Source of the DNA: Spisula solida
Taxonomy: Eukaryota; Mollusca; Bivalvia; Venerida; Mactridae
Direction of reading: 5' to 3'
DNA: 64,000 nucleotides
Assembly (NCBI GenBank): GCA_947247005.1
Contig: OX365952.1
Coordinates: 1,324,501 to 1,388,500 of the forward strand
A program made the translations under genes and the position numbers. Positions 42,760 through 53,911 of this stretch are shown here, piece after piece. Position 1 is the stretch's first letter, and every line of letters starts with the position of its first letter. The notes under the pieces were generated by a model. That model was not told the DNA's origin. It searched no databases and was given only the letters and a program-made list of their open reading frames with translations.

Positions 42760-43867
42760 TTTATAACCTTTTTATCGCATATGTTCAACTCCACTGATTT
42801 TTTCTAAACACGAAATAACAAACCAAGCCCAGATCTAACTTTTCTAGAGTTTTTTAACCTGCGAAACAGTCAGAATCTACAATTTATATTCCAGCGCGCT
42901 AATGACGTCACATGTTTGTGTACGTTACGTACGCGCGTCGCTTCTAAAATGACCGGATATAGCCTCGATACGGAGTTTTGGCACACCGGAAGAGGACCAG
43001 ATATCGATATTTGGCACACTAGACACACATATCAGTTCAAATTCAGCGCAATTTTGTTACTATATATAGTAACACATGCGATAAATGTCAGTATTCGTTA
43101 AACTGCAACATACGATACGATAACTGGATCCTTATATTTCCATCAGAACTTTAAATCAAGATGAAATTATTTGTTGTCTTTGAGTAAGACGGTCACTCAT
43201 GAGATCACTCATATTTATACAAAATTATGCTTGTTGGTTCACGCACCAATAACTTCATATCAATTGTATTTTGATCGCAAATTATTCCCAGAAATCAATG
43301 TTGATGGTCTACGGCTTACATTCATGTATGATATGTCAATTCCAACCAATAAAACTAATTGAACATTTTCATTGAAAAATAGCATGCTTTTTGGACTAAT
43401 TTTGACACCTATTTTCGCGACTTTAAAATGCTCTTATTTTGGTCAAAATTAGCGATCAAGAACAGCAAATCATGTACATTTACATTATTTACGGTATGAT
43501 AGTTGTGGAATAAGATTATTTCCCGAAAGGAAGTTTTAATCAACAGTTATTAGCAAAAAGTCGCAGTGACTTTTACTAGCCCTTTGAAAAGACAACAGAA
43601 ACAAGTCCGGTAATAAAATTTTATTGATTTTTTTTACGAAATGCTGCGGAAATCTTGATGGTTACAGAAATGTAAAAATATTTAAAGATTTTAACGTATT
43701 TTCTTACTTGTGACCCAAGTGACAATACATATCGAACACCCCCGGTAATGTCTCTTTCACTGTATGTGGGAGACATAATCAGTGTTGAGGTGTTTCTCTG
43801 GAAACAACGTACAATCCCCGCTGTTACCAATGACATGGTGAAATTGCAACACGACCTATACATGTTT

Positions 43868-44735
43868 ATCAAGACATTTCTAGCCTTATGGAGTACTCCC
43901 CTACTGCGTATGAAGACATTTCTAGCCTTATGGAGTACTCCCCTTCTGCGTATGAAGACAGTTCTTGCGTTATGGAGTAATCCCCTACTGCATATGAAGA
44001 CATTTCTAGCCTTATGGAGTACTCCCCTACTGCGTATGAAGACATTTCTTGCCTTATGGAGTACTACCCTACTGTGTATGAAGACATTTCTAGCCTTATG
44101 TAGTACTCCCGTACTGCGAATGAAGACATTTATAGCCTTATGGAGTACTCCCCTACTGCGTATGAAGACATTTCTAGCCTTATAAATGGAGTACTCCCCT
44201 ACTGTGTATTAAGACATTTCTAGCCTTATGGAGGACTCCCCTACTGCGTATGAAGACATTTCTTGCCTTATGGACTACTCCCCTACTGCGTTTGAAGACA
44301 TTTCTAGCCTTATGGAGTACTCCCCTACTGCGAATGAAGACATTTCTTGCCTTATGGAGTACTCCCCTACTGCGTGTTAAGACATTTCTAGCCTTATGGA
44401 GTACTCCCCTACTGAAAATGAAGACATTTCTTGCCTAATGGAGTACTCCCCTATTGGGTATGAAGACATTTCTAGCCTTATGGAGTACTCCCCTACTGCG
44501 AATGTAGACATTTCTTGCCTTATGGAGTACTCCCCTACTGGGTTTGAAGACATTTCTTGCATTATGGAGTACTCCCCTACTGCGTATGAAGACATGTCTT
44601 GCCTTATGGAGTACTCCCCTACTGCGTATGAAGACATTTCTTGCATTATGGAGTACTCCCCTACTGCGTATGAAGACATTTCTTGCCTTATGGAGTACTC
44701 CTCTACTGCGAAAAAAGCAGTTGATAGCCTTATGG
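43868..44735 (+). repeat. Homogeneous 42-bp minisatellite
   Basis: About 20 copies of a 42-bp unit, 'atttctagccttatggagta' then 'ctcccctactgcgtatgaagac'. As 42 is a multiple of three, all frames stay open where no stop occurs, giving overlapping 100-145-codon frames on both strands; none has non-repetitive sequence or a domain. Diverged units continue to about 45030. Confidence 0.95.
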
Positions 44736-46240
44736 GGTACATGTACTCTCAATCAGCGGATAAAGTCCATGCCAGATAGAGTACTTGTCACAAGCGGATA
44801 TGTCATTCCAAGGCCTATAAGAAACTCAATACTGCCAGAAAAAGCCATTGATATCCATTTGTAGAACTCCCAACCAGTGGTAAACTGATTCCCAGTCATG
44901 TTAGGGTATGCACCACAACTAAAATAACCATTCCTAGCAGTATGGAGTACTCACCGCCAACGTATTAAGCAATTACTAGCCAAATGTTTACTCACTACTC
45001 TTAGCAAAAGCCATTCTTAGCCATATTAAGTTTGGAGTATGTATATGAAAACGCTAGTTTTACTCTTATGTTTGCCTATCTATTGGTTTTAGCCTATAAA
45101 GTCGCCACACTATACCGGTGAACGCTCCTATTATCAGATATTTTACCCCACCAACCCATAAACTAAGCATGATGGATACACATCTAGTTTAAAAACAACA
45201 ATAGGTCATAACAAATAAGTCTTTGATAAAGAAAAAGATGTGTACTGTTTATATTGAGCAAAATAATACATAGAATGCAATTTCTGCATATATCCATTAT
45301 TCTCATTTTTGCAGTTTTTTACCCCACCCACTTTCAACAGGCAAAGTCATGTAACATACTTATTTTTAAAAACTTTCATCTATTATCTACAAAAGAAACT
45401 TATTGAACATTTCAGAATAGTTTATCATAGGTAAGAAGAAAAACAGAGGTCAGAGTTTAAACAACCATCGGTTAATCTTGTGGTTTAGTTTTTTTTATTA
45501 TTTGTGAAATTTTACCCCACCCACTTCGTAAAAAAGAGCAAGAGCAACCAAAACTAATTTCAAAAACACATCATTCCATGTACATTGTACAGCAAGTTCA
45601 CCTATGATGCTCTAAATACATAAAGGAAGTCAAAATTATGTAATTTCTTATTTTTTTCACTTTGGGGTATATTTACCCCACCCACTTCAAACCCTTAGCG
45701 ATAGCATACAACTAAAAAAGTTGTAAATCTTACACCCTCATTTTCTTCATACTAAATTTACGAAATAAATAAAATCATTTAAATGTAAAATTTATAGTCA
45801 TAAATGTACTTTTAAGTTATTGACAATACAAAATATAGAAAAATACCCAAAAATAGCCAATTTTGGGCCTCTATATGGGTCATAGCTTTTCCAAAATGTC
45901 GAAATTTACTATCAAAACAGATAAAAGTGTGTCGTCCATTCATTTTTCTACTCATAAGTACATTTTGAAACATATTTGTGAGAAAACAATTCATTTCATG
46001 CACAAATAAGCGTTCAGTACCATTTTCGCGTAAAAATGGCGGCCATCTTGGACGCCATCTTGGATGCTGAGCGGTTGTGAAAGAGGAAATTTGTAAGAAA
46101 TGGATTTTCTTAATGTTCGGTCATATGTCCAACTCTGGTGCAAGTTTAAGAGATGGACTCCAATTTTGAATAAATCGCCCTCAGCTCTTAGGCTAAATGT
46201 TTGACGTCGCGGTAGCGTAATAAAGCCATTATTTAATTAC
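44736..46240. repeat. Degenerate repeat tract with ACCCCACCCACTT boxes
   Basis: Diverged 42-bp units run to about 45030. 'accccacccactt' occurs at 45323, 45514 and 45673, in the opposite orientation to the 'aagtgggtgggg' boxes of the TTAA element at 3285. 46038-46074 has 'aaaatggcggccatcttggacgccatcttgg'-type words. 46196-46235 is an inverted copy of the MITE end at 42577-42615. No coding content. Confidence 0.5.
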
Positions 46241-47830
46241 CATAGAAAGTAAGTATCCACAATTTAGCTTAGATTTCCATGGACACGATTAATTTGACTT
46301 TGTATTATCTTATAATCTCATGCACTTGTTTGTTTAATGAGCTTTGAACGAAGTCAGGTAACCAAAAAAAACGAAGTCAAGTAAATATCAAACAACCCAA
46401 AAATCGTAACTCACAGCGCGATTGATTAAGCAAAATAATAGTCAATGAAAATAGGTCTTTCAAAATCCAGTTAGGTGTTAGGGCTTCTCCCTTTAATACT
46501 AGTAGTTCACAGTAGCGTACACATGTCTTTGAAACGAAAAGAGCAAAGTCATCGCAGTAATGAGCATACACTCGGCGATTATAATCTGGAGTCATGGCGA
46601 GTTTGAACTGGATTGAGTGTTGCTTAAAACAGAAAATGTTCTTATTTAGTACAAAAGTGGCTAATAAGCATCTATGATGTATGCAACCTTTCCAATTTAA
46701 GAACAGGAACCAGTACAAATTGCATAATCGTGTGTTTAACTCAGGATTATTTTCTTTTTTACACTCCTCCTAATTAAAACGAACGACGAACCGAGTGTTT
46801 TTCTAGCCTTTTTAAAAGCTAACACTGTCTTGAAAATATATTGACATTTAATTATTTAATTCACATTTTGAACCCGGAAGCGATATACGCGATTTAATTA
46901 CATGTATAAGATGATTTCGGAGAAATTGCAACTCTGACAATATCCTATCTATATTGTCACTAAATTATTTAATTTACTTTTTAGACCCAAATTATTTATA
47001 GACCCCGAAGTATAAACATAAATGTTTCCGTGATTCAATATTTCCACTATTCTAAGTTCCGGGAGACTAAACTAAAGCATGAGATAACAGGTATATTTAC
47101 CGGATTCGCCCACATATGATTACTAGACTAAGTATTAAATACACTTTTATTAATCCCATAGTAAGCCTATCAATGAAAATGTCTCCGAGATTTTATATAT
47201 CATGCAATGGTTGTTGAAAACACATTAATTTAATGTACGTCAACAGAATAAGCTTCAGGGATAGCTTAAGATGATTTTGTATTTTCCAAGGATGCGTTTA
47301 AATAATGTACACGGTCTTTCAACACAAGCATACATCTTGAGCTCTATATAAAATTTTCCTCGTAATCTGCGGACGAACCCACTACAAATATGACATGTTT
47401 AGCAAACAATGGCATTCATGACGTAAAATCTTGCAGGAAATTATGATGACAGGCATGCTTTACTTTGTACAGTTTTACGTAACCAGTTTCTACAAAAAAT
47501 GTCTGTACACAATATGAATGCCATGATTAATGTTCAGAAAGTTTTACATCCATTCATACAAGAAATGTAGGACAGATTTATAGGAACATGTCTTTTTATT
47601 TTTGGAGAATTTATTTTAGGAGAAAGCCGGACCAAATTTAGCTATTTGTGAACCTTGTCCTTTGAGTTCTGCTCTTGACTATAGTTGTCAGACATATACA
47701 TAGCGTCTGGAATGAGTGATTTTGTGGATCGGTCCCAATTGTCGGTTCGTCTCTCTCTTAGATATTTTTGGGGAAATTGGAACTATTCTTTCGCACGACG
47801 CTGGTACAATGGCTGTTTGACAGCGACAGC
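46241..47830. other. Intergenic, no gene recognised
   Basis: AT-rich. 'aacgaagtcaggtaacc' and 'aacgaagtcaagtaaat' form a small duplication near 46345-46385. The 113-codon minus-strand frame at 46377-46718 has no recognisable family and no splice context. Confidence 0.4.
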
Positions 47831-48045
47831 ATCATCGTGGTATTGGTTGTAGTGATGCTAGTAATGGTGTATGGTGGGCATTGAGGTGGTGATGGTAATG
47901 GTGACGATGCTGGTAATGATAATATTGGTTGTGATGGTGATTCACATCATGATAATCATCGCAATGATGATGACGATGACGACAATCACGATGCTGATTA
48001 TGATCGTGTTGTTGGTGGTGTTGATGGTGATGACGAAAGGAGTAT
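47831..48045. repeat. GAT/GGT-rich low-complexity tract
   Basis: Imperfect (GATGGT)n and (GATGAC)n run. The His-rich minus-strand and Val/Met/Ile-rich plus-strand frames over it are compositional artefacts. Confidence 0.85.
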
Positions 48046-48921
48046 TCAAAATTTATTTGATTAAGATGCAGTTTCCAAATTTCAGACAACACCAGTTAAA
48101 TGCTCACTCATGCCAGAACCCTGATTTGTCTGGTTGTACTATGCGTACATGTCGAAAAAATTGTAACAGTTGCATTATTTATGAAAACACCCCTCGTTCA
48201 TATTGTAGTATACTGTATACGAATCCTAAACACACTAAGGTAATTCATTTTAATGATTCACTACAGACTTCAGGAAGCCAACTTGAAACTTGACCTAGAC
48301 ATCTTCGCCCGAGGAAGATGACGTAGAAATTTAATTTTACTTTTAATGCTAAAGAATTTCGAAATGGTTGGGATTGGAACGTTTCCTAAAAAATGTCTCG
48401 TCTACGAAAGGAGTATTTAAATTCTCTCTGATTGACTTTATTTACCGGGTTTCCAATTTGCTTATGTATTTAAAGTCTTTTATCAGAATTAGCATGTCTT
48501 TTTTTTTGGGTGATTAATTATTAGCGTCGTTAACAACGTCTACCCTGTCGGTCTGCTATTATTACACCTCGCGTGATTTATTAACTATGCAGCCTTATGT
48601 GAATTCAGAGGATAACATTGATTAAGGTTACATGTCTATGTGATGTAAACTATGGCTAAGAACGCAAGTACAAATCTGTCGACACAAAGTTTAATTTTCA
48701 AACAAGCTATCTATACAGCAAGTTTCAACATGTTATAATCGGACTAACATGAATTGGCCGGGCTATAAATAGTACAGTTGGACAAACATAAATTTGCCGG
48801 GCTATTTATCCCTAGTAAATAAACACAACGGTGACCTTCACATTTAAATTAACCGAACATTTTGGTAGACATGATAATGGAGCATTCTTTTCTGCAATAG
48901 CCCCTGTGTAATAGAACAAAG
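48046..48921. other. Intergenic; small Cys-rich frame, otherwise nothing
   Basis: 48060-48293 keeps a plus-strand frame with a CTMRTCRKNCNSC cluster but no family I can name. 48740-48800 holds a duplicated 'ggacaaacataaattgccgggctat'-type phrase. The rest shows nothing. Confidence 0.35.
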
Positions 48922-49058
48922 ATGGTGTCCGAGAAGAAGTCAAGGATGCAGAACTATTCCGTACGCGTTTGCCTCCTGTTGGTGGAGTTGATGGGGGTAG
49001 CCCAGTCATGCTATCGGCAGTTTGTCTACGTACAATCTGCTGAAGCACAAATTTACCC
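48922..49058 (+). CDS. Candidate first coding exon of a secreted protein
   Basis: ATG at 48922 lies in a good start context (AAAGATGG). The frame reads MVSEKKSRMQNY, then a hydrophobic stretch SVRVCLLLVELMGVAQS and CYRQFVYVQSAEAQIY. This has the layout of a signal peptide: basic n-region, hydrophobic core at about residues 14-24, small residues before a likely cleavage after about residue 29. The exon can end at 49058 with donor GTAAGC (49059-49064); unspliced, the frame stops four bases later at TAA, giving 47 residues. The downstream exon was not identified. A chance ORF cannot be excluded. Confidence 0.4.
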
Positions 49059-49059
49059 C

Positions 49060-49473
49060 AAGTAAGCAATTTTTCTGGTCATTAACGCAAATGACAACGA
49101 CTTGACAGTGTATGCAATTTGAAAGCTTTCGATTTAAATGCTTTTATTTATCATTCGCCACCGTTGAACAATATTGACTAGCCCACAGAAGAGATTAGAT
49201 GTAGTCACTTTCGTTTTAAGGGGATAATGCATAATACAGAAGATAATACATGTTCAGAAGCCTCCCTGGTTGAGTGGTTCTTTTAGTGTTACTCATCATA
49301 CACGGTGCTCCGATTTTAAACTCTCCACCGTAAGTCTATTATTAATTTTGTAGATAGGTAGGATCAGCAGTCAGTATCTCACACTAGTCTGGTACCCGTT
49401 CCCCAATCTTACATTACATTAGATTAGGTCCGGCGTCATCCAATTAAAATGGATCCTACTACTGGTAAAACAA
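49060..49473. other. Intergenic or intronic; diverged interspersed repeat
   Basis: 49190-49330 is a diverged copy of the repeat at 27120-27355. Nothing else recognised. Confidence 0.4.
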
Positions 49474-49482
49474 GATGGCGGA
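49474..49482 (+). other. Possible minimal first exon ATGGCGGAG with splice donor
   Basis: ACAAGATGGCGGAG is followed directly by GTACGT (49483-49488), a good donor. The motif AAGATGGCGG at the start codon is a YY1-type initiator common in animal housekeeping genes. The phase (0) fits the exon at 50540. The link is inferred from phase and order alone. Confidence 0.3.
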
Positions 49483-50539
49483 GGTACGTTATGTTATGAA
49501 GGGAATTTTAAATTACCCCCCTAAAACGTGTGTTCTTCTGGTGTCGTTTCGACGAGACTTAGTATACCATTCGAAAAAAGTATTGTCTATTCAATGAAAC
49601 AGGTTTCATTAAAACGACATCTTTATTAATGACTCAACTGGCCTTGTTAATAAGTTGTACAATTTTCGGATATGCATATACAATTCGTATCAAATTGAAG
49701 TAATTAGTCGACGTAAACGATAAAATCATTTTCTTGGGAATTATAGTGAAAAGTTACATTGCATTATTTTATGTTTGTATTATTTTTCTCAATATTGTCG
49801 ATAAAAGGTGTTTATGAATACTTCACTGACCCAGTTATTAACGTATATAGGCCTACCTCTGTCTCATAGTTTTGTGTCATCTCATGAAATTCGTGCTTGG
49901 TTTAAATAAGCTCTAATATATGCGCTACATAGTAATTTTACTATAATAATCCTCACATAAATATTCTGTTTCAATTTAGACAGTCATATAGAGGGAGTTA
50001 CCATAGTTAATTTTTTTAGTTGTCGCCTTGACAACGATGTACAATACGTGTAGTTGATAATTGTCCAATTGGTATTCTTCAACTGATATCACCACGGTCT
50101 ATAGAAACATGTGAGAATTGCGACGTCAGAAGAGGACAACACCCGTAGAACAACAGTACAATTTATAGTTTTGTCCGACATGACGTCAAAATATAGTTTA
50201 ATACCATAAACTGCACTGACAGATATAAATCAATATGTCTAGAACACATGTGGATGAGTGACGAGGACGATTTAATGATGTTTAGGTCATCAGCGGGTTG
50301 TACATCCACCTTATCTACTGCGCCGGTTACCGGACCTCTGGAGTCTGAAGGTCCGGTTTACCGGATTTATAAGTGAGTAATTGTGCCGCTCCTACATTCA
50401 ACATGACTGTAAATTTCCACCACATGGGCACCTAAATACAGACAAATTTTACGGAGGCATAGGTTTTATGGTAACCAGTCAACATGATTCAGAGCAAATA
50501 TACAATGAATTCCTAGTATATACATCTACTCTATTACAG

Positions 50540-51329
50540 GCAATTTCATCAATGCATTCGTATGCACGACAAGGCGAGGAAGGTTCTGAAGATAAAGAGA
50601 ACCATCATCCATCTAGCCATCTTGAACATACATACAGCAAAAGAACACCAAAGTCTAAGCGAATACGAGCATTTTCTTCCCCAACTGGCAATACACCAGA
50701 ACATCCAACTAAAAATAAACTTAAGGTACAGTCATTAATTATGAATATTATTTAATATAACAAGTAATTTATTTACAACAGCATATAGTTTGTTTATTCC
50801 GTTTATTAACATTTCTCTTATAATCAGTGAACAACTTAGAAGTTTTCCTTACTAATATCTTTTCACAAGGGACCAACATCTTCTCCACATGTGGAGGAAA
50901 ATTTACATTGTTGTCAAATTTTCCTCGAAGGGTATGACCGCTGTCATGAATAGGGTTACAAATACAATGATCTAACTACTGGATCAACAACTACTAGAGG
51001 GAAAAAGGAGATTGCTTCATTTACATTTATAAATATAACTAAGGTATTGATTTTTAGTTTTGTGTTGCTTTTTATTATCAATTAAATAAGCATTGCAATT
51101 TCTTTAAACTTGAAATGTAATTTTACAGGAACTAGTAACAAACCCTAAAGGAGTAGGACCTTTGACTTACGAAGGCTGGTTGCCACATGAAAAGAAGGTG
51201 CTCCAGGACTATGTACTGAAGCATACCTGTCAAGGAGCACCTTCTTTGCAGTTTTGGGAAAAGTGTGCCAGTCACATGAACAACATTTTCACAGGCAACA
51301 AAAGAACAGGTGCAAATAAAATCAATTGA
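50540..51329 (+). pseudogene. Three phase-0 exons of a SANT/Myb-like protein, one with an internal stop
   Basis: Exon 1 (50540-50724, acceptor CTATTACAG, donor AAG|GTACAG) encodes a Lys/Arg/Pro-rich acidic-to-basic stretch (EEGSEDKENHHPSS, KRTPKSKRIRAFSSP). Exon 2 (50871-51053, acceptor TTTTCACAAG, donor AAG|GTATTG) encodes HVEENLHCCQIFLEGYDRCH, a TAG stop, then KEIASFTFINITK. Exon 3 (51129-51329, acceptor TTTTACAG) encodes GPLTYEGWLPHEKKVLQDYV, then LQFWEKCASHM and TGNKRT. All three junctions keep phase 0. Exon 3 has the Trp-spaced helices of a SANT/Myb-like domain (W..HE..VL..YV, FW..CA, KRT) but stops soon after. The TAG and early stop suggest a pseudogene; sequencing error is possible. 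I cannot name the gene. Confidence 0.45.
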
Positions 51330-51479
51330 GAGACAGAGGTATAGATCGGGAACCAGACTATATCTCACACTAGGCAACATATTATGTAAGATAGCTTAAG
51401 TTGGCTACATTGAATTATATAATGTATGTATGTATCTGTCCGTGGTGTAACGGTGTATCGGTATTGATACGTGGTAGAC

Positions 51480-51950
51480 GGTGTCACACCGGTGAAAGTA
51501 CTTCCGGGTCGTAGTATGCTAAAATAGTTCCTATGAAAACTTTAATTCTGTTTTGATCTAGTACTGTTTGACTGTGGAAACTGTGAATTGTTGACCAAAA
51601 TTTCTGTATATATTTCAAATATGGACTTTCTATCAACAGCTAACAGTCTTTGATTGATCTTTTTCAGGATTACTACACCCTGACTGAGGGCTGGAAATGT
51701 GGGTGCTTCGGCCGAATCAGCTGTTGTGTATTGGAAAATAGCATAGTCTACCTGGGAGACTTGAAATAGCAGGAAAACAACACACTCATCCTGGCATTTT
51801 CTGTGACTCATTTTTGAGGACAGTGTATGTATTCTATGGAAAAGGCCACAGGAAATCATTTGGGAAATCAGTGTGACTCAGGGAGAGACATGAAATTGAG
51901 TTATTTTGCATAAAATTAATGATAGTAGAATATTTTACCGGTGTGACACC
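51480..51950. mobile_element. 471-bp MITE with GGTGTCACACCGG termini
   Basis: GGTGTCACACCGGTGAAA at 51480-51497 is mirrored at 51933-51950 with one mismatch. AGAC lies directly outside both ends (51476-51479, 51951-51954), a possible 4-bp target duplication. The 105-codon minus-strand frame inside is unsupported. Confidence 0.65.
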
Positions 51951-51954
51951 AGAC

Positions 51955-52469
51955 CGCCTGCCTTTAACAAGACCAGGGGGTCGTTTTACCAAGATGTCGT
52001 TGCTACGAAATGTCTTATCTTAACTCTGCAACTTACGACAACACAATAAGATGTGACGAAACCGTTTTATCAACGTTGTCGTACATCGAGTGTCCAATTA
52101 AGACAAACTTTTGTCGTAAGTCGGTAAAATCGAAGACATAGTAAAGAAACGCAACTTCTGCTATGTCATAGTCGTTCGTCTGCTATCACAAATGGTTGGA
52201 TAGATCTAGAACACACATTTTGTTTTGCGATGACAAATTAATGAATGTGTACTTGTCATTGCCCAACTATACCAGTACTGGCAGTAGCGTAATTGTATTA
52301 TTCTACATAAATATTTTCATGGTCGGGGTCGTAAACTAATCCACTAGTTCATTATGCCTGCCTGGCAGGGCAGGTTTCACAATTCACTCTAAAGACTGAC
52401 GCATTCATTGGACAATGCTCATTTGAATTCACCTGTCTGCACCTGTTGTTTACCTGTGTTGCTGGGAAA
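51955..52469. repeat. Possible GTCGTTTTACC-type MITE and spacer
   Basis: 51969-52136 begins 'gggtcgttttaccaagatgtcgttgctacga' and ends '...cgtaagtcggtaaaatcgaag', a weak inverted arrangement with several 'gtcgta' and 'tacgac' words. The rest to 52469 is unremarkable. Confidence 0.35.
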
Positions 52470-53120
52470 GAAGTTTCAAGGCAATGGAACCTGATGCTGG
52501 TGGTGAACCTGTGAAAAAAATTGATGAAGGCGTTGAAGTTGGGACCATTATTATGGATGCTTACACCACAATGTATAGGAGTAGGGAGGAGTTATTGCAT
52601 GGAGCGACCAGAATCACACTGTGAAGCTTTTAGAAAACAGCTTAATATATGCTCCCAGCAAAAAGCATAAGAACTTATCAAGTATGGTGATCAAACACAT
52701 TCAGGAGTGTTTCAACTATGCATTGGTGCAAAACAAGGACAATGTTGAAATATTTGCAGCTGCTTTGAAAGAAGTAGTGCCTCATACTTTCGGAGATCAT
52801 GACCTTTGTGGAGAGTGGTGTGGTTTTAAAAAGTGTCCATACTCTTACAAACATAAAAGTCTTCTATATGGAAAACCATTGAATGGCGAAGTTCTTAGAT
52901 TTGATTTTGAAGACATGTTTGCCGTCTTTATACGGAATGCAGAACGAATTGCCAAAGGCGCTTCCACTAAACTACGGAAGGCCGAAATTGCCATCACGGT
53001 CAGTCTGCATTAGAACGCAATGGTAGCGGAAAGGATATGGGTCTTTCACTGAGTAGTGTTTCCAGAGCATGCAAATGAATTTAAAAACGTAGGAGGGAAA
53101 TTGAGGTCTACAGGTTGATA
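52470..53120 (+). pseudogene. C-terminal part of a Mutator-like transposase domain protein
   Basis: Reads SFKAMEPDAGGEPVKKIDEG and VGTIIMDAYTT, then after a frameshift near 52605 SDQNHTVKLLENSL, KHKNLSSMVIKHIQECFNYA, NKDNVEIFAAALKEVVPHTF and GDHDLCGEWCGFKKCPYSYK, with HKSLLYGKPLNGEVLR and a degraded HHGQSALERNGSG after a second frameshift near 53000. The order (K-A-M-E-P-D, D-x-N-H-T, KHKxLSxxVIKHIxxCFxYA, HxFGxHxxCxxWC, YKHKSLPxGxxL, RHxGxS) is that of the large invertebrate family with a Mutator-like transposase domain. Its D-D-E core is only partly present, and the last aspartate motif is altered (MDAYTT). Two frameshifts make it a pseudogene. Confidence 0.75.
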
Positions 53121-53325
53121 CTCATTCAATCAAAGATGCTCTTATATTGTACACGAAGTCCCTTGAATTTCACCAGCCTTATGTTTTTAAAAGTTTGATT
53201 TCCCTGAACTAGAGCCTTTGGACATATATATATATGCAAGACCAACCTTCATAGAAACACTTCGGGATACCGGATATTTTACCACTATTTACAGATTATC
53301 ACACAGGGCTTGACTAATATTTTCA

Positions 53326-53649
53326 GGAGTATCTGGATGATCTGTATAAAAATGAGAGTTATACAGCACATAAAGCTCTTGGGGATTTCAAAGACTTACA
53401 GAAATTGTGTTCTACTGTACAATTCTCTGATCAGCAGATGTCTGCACTTGGTTGTTCAACAAAGAATGATTTTGCTATTTATGATCATAAAGCGGAAAGT
53501 CTGCAAAATGTTGATTCCGTATTAAAATTAAAGCTAAATAACATTCTGAAAAAGGCACATCTTAAGTTAGCAGTGCAGCGCTCAGGTCTTATTGGTCTAT
53601 CAAATCTTTTAAGTGAACCTTTCCAGAGAAAAAAGACACCAAATAATTG
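53326..53649 (+). pseudogene. Open exon-like segment of unknown function
   Basis: After an acceptor-like TAATATTTTCAG (ending 53325) the frame is open for 107 codons: EYLDDLYKNESYTAHKALGD, FKDLQKLCSTVQFSDQQM, LNNILKKAHLKLAVQRSGL, LSEPFQRKKTPNN and TGA. Composition is protein-like and not repetitive. It follows the Mutator-like fragment on the same strand and could be part of that element or a host exon. I do not recognise the family. A further open stretch after the stop (GLPAHDMRRLGTYFGRQW, about 53700-53760) may belong to it. Confidence 0.3.
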
Positions 53650-53911
53650 AAAAAACCCTCTAGAGCATGACATTGAAGATACGAACATTGACAGTCTGAA
53701 GGGCCTACCAGCACATGACATGAGAAGACTGGGAACTTATTTTGGTCGTCAATGGACAAACTTAAACTGGACCGACAGCATAACCGCAAGCAACTTTCTT
53801 ACGAAACGTCAGACGGTAGTAGCATGTCAAAGAGTATCAGGTAGTTCGCGTCTGACTGACCATAGGACATTATTCATTTTTCCGAAATCTAATGACATTC
53901 TATTGTTTTAA

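Larger units (their letters stand above)
41834..43745. mobile_element. Mariner-like element with nested foldback repeats
   Basis: CGAGGGGTGTTCGCTATGTA at 41834 is mirrored at 43726-43745 (reverse complement CCGGGGGTGTTCGATATGTA); both ends abut TA (41832-41833, 43746-43747). TA duplication with a CGAGGGGTGTTC-type terminus is typical of Tc1/mariner elements. No transposase frame is left. The inside contains two tandem copies of a short element (42070-42322, 42325-42618) and two hairpins. Confidence 0.7.

Noticed and set aside
43748..44864. Overlapping ORFs of 100-145 codons on both strands
   Set aside because: They follow from a 42-bp unit (14 codons) without stops; all are pure repeats of the same 14 residues in several frames.
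42577..46235. Inverted pair of 37 bp treated as one 3.7-kb transposon
   Set aside because: The right partner lies outside the TA-bounded mariner-like element that contains the left one, and the same end also occurs at 42280. Independent MITE copies explain it better.
47832..48293. His-rich and Met/Val-rich ORFs
   Set aside because: Low-complexity GAT/GGT tract. The Cys cluster at 48110-48160 reminded me of linkers in Penelope-like elements, but no GIY-YIG or RT motif follows.
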